Positions 55,624 to 64,000 of a DNA stretch of 64,000 nt are shown here, one piece after another; position 1 is the first letter of the stretch, and each line of letters opens with the position of its first letter. This stretch comes from Tremella fuciformis (Eukaryota > Basidiomycota > Tremellomycetes > Tremellales > Tremellaceae), in the NCBI GenBank assembly GCA_032768795.1, contig CP136491.1, forward strand, positions 3,226,501-3,290,500, written 5' to 3'. The translations under genes were made by a program, and so were the position numbers. The notes beneath the pieces are model-generated. The model was not told the DNA's origin. It did no database searches and was given only the letters and a program-made list of their open reading frames with translations.

Positions 55624-56419
55624 CCTGTGAATTGCGCGAAAGATGAGGTGTGCAGTTGCGAGTCTTGGGTCTCGCTCATGCTGACCACGTGACTAGTTAT
55701 GGTGCCCCGCCCTTGGAGGTGTCGACTCGCCTTCTGCGGCTGGCTGCCAGCCAGAGTTCATCATGAAGCATGCATGTCCTGTGTCACTCAGTCTTGTAGA
55801 GGGATGTGGCTACTGCAAGCGCTCTGCATGACATGGTCGAGCGAGAAGACCGAGCTATTTGATGTGATTGCGATTACTGTAAAGGAAGGGGTCCCAGGGT
55901 AATACCACGTGTCTTGACCCCGCCGAGCACCGCCAAGTTCCACCCGCGGTCAAGGACCACCATCACCTTGTTTCTGTCGCTCCAGGCTGACTAGCACATG
56001 GCTGGCTGGACGATCCTTTACACCTGGTCCATAGACAGATAGACGACCACATCCAAGATCGACATGGGTCAAGCGGGGCAGTCGTGATACCCGCCGGGCG
56101 GACCGACTTTACGCTACGAGTAGCCCCGGCCCAAGAAGGAAAGTCAGTCGGGGTTGGGTTGGGCAAGATCCAGAAAAACGCTCGAGCCGTTTTTCCCGTC
56201 GTCGCGCGTCACGACACGACCAGAACCCATCCTCCCACCTCGTCTTCTTTATCTCATCTCATTCACAGCCCTCAGACCGACGTCGACCTGGCTTCAAGGG
56301 GCGCCGCGCAGCAGCCTTCGAACAGAGTTCATGACGGCCCGTCGTCGGCCGAGCTTGGAGCATACGCTCGGTTGTCTTTTTCGACAGAGTTGATCGTCGG
56401 GTGAGCTCGACGGCACTCC
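55624..56419. other. divergent region, SSL1 / DYRK kinase
   Basis: About 800 bp between divergent starts. Several open frames exist but none carries a recognisable feature; a long kinase leader probably occupies the right part. Confidence 0.45.
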
Positions 56420-62426
<6,007 letters not shown>

Positions 62427-63156
62427 GCCCTGCACTGCTTTGCTTTCCACGACCATGTAACATCCGAAAACTCGATGATGACGACACGGCGACGACTGGC
62501 GCTACGAGACAAGAGTATCTAATCTAGCATAGCTTTTTTCCTCTTCTCCTTGCACGTGTACTGCAGGGCTCCGGGCCCCGGCCCATCTTGCATCGAACGT
62601 AAGCTGGCGCAGAAGAGGGCGCATTTTACACTTTACATACATATCTGCATGGCGTTATGGATGACGATGAGGACGGAGACAGACGCCACAGAGGCGTCGT
62701 TCCCGTAAAAACTCGCTGGTCCACGGACGCGTCGTCGCGTCGCGTCGCGTCGCCCTTGGACGCGTCGCCAAGTCCAGGGTCTCCCCCCTTTTTTTCGCCA
62801 CCTCGTCACCGCTGACATGCATCTTGCTCACCCTGGTAGGCTCATGAAGATCTCGTAGAGAGAGAGGGCAAGAGGAAGAGAGAGGCAGCTCCAAGCACGA
62901 TGCGAGGAGGAGAGCTTGGGATCTGGCATGACAGACAGCACGGCTCTGCACAAAGTTCAGTCTCGACCATCTGCGGGAAACGGGAAACCAAGACTTGTTC
63001 GTTCCCCATTTTACTGGAATGCTGATCTGATCGTTTTCGTTTCATCTTGACTCGCACTGTCCTGTAGCCACCAGTCACTCGTCACTGTATATAGTCATAC
63101 CACACCGTCGTCGACCTTCGCAGCGGCCAGCCCAACAGAGACACACGCCGAGCACC
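62427..63156. other. intergenic region with a GCGTC repeat and a TATA box
   Basis: About 730 bp. A short run of GTCGC/GCGTC units lies at about 62730-62755, near a T-rich tract. TATATA at about 63088-63093 sits about 65 bp before the next ATG and is its likely promoter element. Confidence 0.5.
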
Positions 63157-64000
63157 ATGTCGCCCCGCCGACACCAAGACCTGCGCATCGCTCTGCCGCC
63201 TAGGAACATGCGCTTGCTCCAGTCAGTTTTCGAGTCGTCGTCGTGTCGAGAGAAGGTGTCAGTGCTGAAACTGACTACTGCCAGTGTCGACCCTGACTCG
63301 TGCCCCTCGACACCGTCCCCTCACACGCCTCTGCCCTTTGAATTTGTACGCTCCTCTTCGTTCCCCCGGTCGCGAGCTAATCCGCGGGCTGCGTCGCCGT
63401 GCGTAGCGTCCCACGACGACATGTACGACCTCCCCTCTCCGTCCGACGCGTCTGCAGCCGGGCCCGTCGCCGGCTCGAAGCGGAGTCGCGAGGAGGACGA
63501 CGCCGCCGATGGCGATTGGACCGAGGAAGAGCTGGCCATACTCGCCGCGACCCTCGAGCACCCTTACCGCCCGCTCTCGCAGACCTTCCCGCCAGGCCAG
63601 CTGCCCCCGCCCAACATCATCGACGAGCTCGCCAGCCAGATCCTCGCCTACGCACTGCGCCACTCGCCCGCGAAGCGCGCGCATCCCTCCCCCGCCCAAG
63701 AGGAGGCGGGATGGCGGCATTCGTGGACTGCGACGCGGAAGAGGCTGTTCGACCTCGCCCTGGCCGACAGTCGGTTCGGGCACGACCAGGCGGAGCGCAA
63801 GCTCTCGCGGGAAGAGAGGAAGCATCGCCCGGGCTTGAGGAGGATGGACTCGATGGATTTCCTGGATGACGCCGAGCAGGGCGAGGCGCCGAGCGATAGT
63901 GTGGGCAAGGCCCTACGGTGAGCATTGACTCGACTGTTGTATGGGGTTGGCCCGCGGCTGACCATGTCGCAGTCTCTCGACGTCGTTGCAGAACAGCGCG
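63157..64000 (+). CDS. unknown protein, 5' part only, runs off the right edge
   Basis: ATG 63157 has a strong CACCATG context. The start reads MSPRRHQDLRIALPPRNMRLLQ; an intron with a CTGAC branch site may follow at 63219-63283. A later segment is Arg/Ser-rich with KRSREEDDAADGDWTEEELAILAATL, where W-T-E-E-E-L is faintly SANT/Myb-like. A basic helical part follows (HSWTATRKRLFDLALADSRF, ERKLSREERKHRPGL). An intron starts at 63920 (GTGAGC) and the next exon begins at 63973 (SLDVVAEQ). I do not recognise the family. Internal ATG 63421 (MYDLPSPSD) is an alternative start. Confidence 0.6.

Overview
This window is nuclear DNA from a basidiomycete fungus, most likely a Tremellomycetes yeast. I infer this from dense protein genes on both strands, many short introns (about 36-65 nt) with GT..AG ends and a CTGAC/CTAAC-type branch site close to the acceptor, Ty3/gypsy chromodomain retrotransposons, and protein sequences of fungal type. 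No rRNA, tRNA or CRISPR was found. The species cannot be named from this alone.

Bases 1-29,300 are an accessory, transposon-rich region. It opens with an array of four diverged paralogous genes of unknown function on the minus strand (683-1636, 2193-3167, 3742-4639, 12827-13795). They share an N-terminal P-x-Y-[TA]-[ILM]-[DN]-P motif and a C-terminal [LF]-L-x-[VI]-x-[VI]-x-x-H motif. The spacer between the third and fourth copies holds a complete 6956-bp chromovirus (4850-11805) followed directly by a 550-bp miniature LTR element (11811-12360). A conserved block follows: VPS55, DAHP synthase and STT3. A second 6956-bp chromovirus (20629-27584) then sits exactly at the start codon of a small orphan gene.

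Both chromoviruses have 198-bp LTRs, a gag-pol polyprotein (Gag, zinc knuckle, protease, RT, RNase H, integrase, chromodomain) and an apparent self-priming primer-binding site complementary to the predicted 5' end of their own transcript. Both also carry a spliced gene on the opposite strand between pol and the 3' LTR. This gene encodes about 268 residues with two Cys clusters and a very acidic tail. I do not recognise it, and it is the most interesting item here. The second element carries one CGA-to-TGA stop within pol. The miniature element has unrelated LTRs but repeats the same layout: two bases, then a self-complementary primer site, with a purine tract ending GGCGAC.

From 29,860 to the right edge the window is ordinary, tightly packed housekeeping sequence: the mRNA-export helicase DBP5, a ferric-reductase-like flavocytochrome, mitochondrial ribosomal protein uS10m, alpha-SNAP/SEC17, U2AF small subunit, a five-finger CCCH protein, meiotic cohesin REC8, cyclin H/CCL1, ATG27, dynein intermediate chain, Mn superoxide dismutase, DIB1, TFIIH subunit SSL1, a DYRK-family kinase and a partial unknown gene. 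Many are divergent pairs sharing promoters of 200-800 bp. One compositional island lies between the CCCH gene and REC8.

Starts and splice sites were set by eye from conserved protein context. For spliced genes the coordinates give the start-to-stop extent, introns included.
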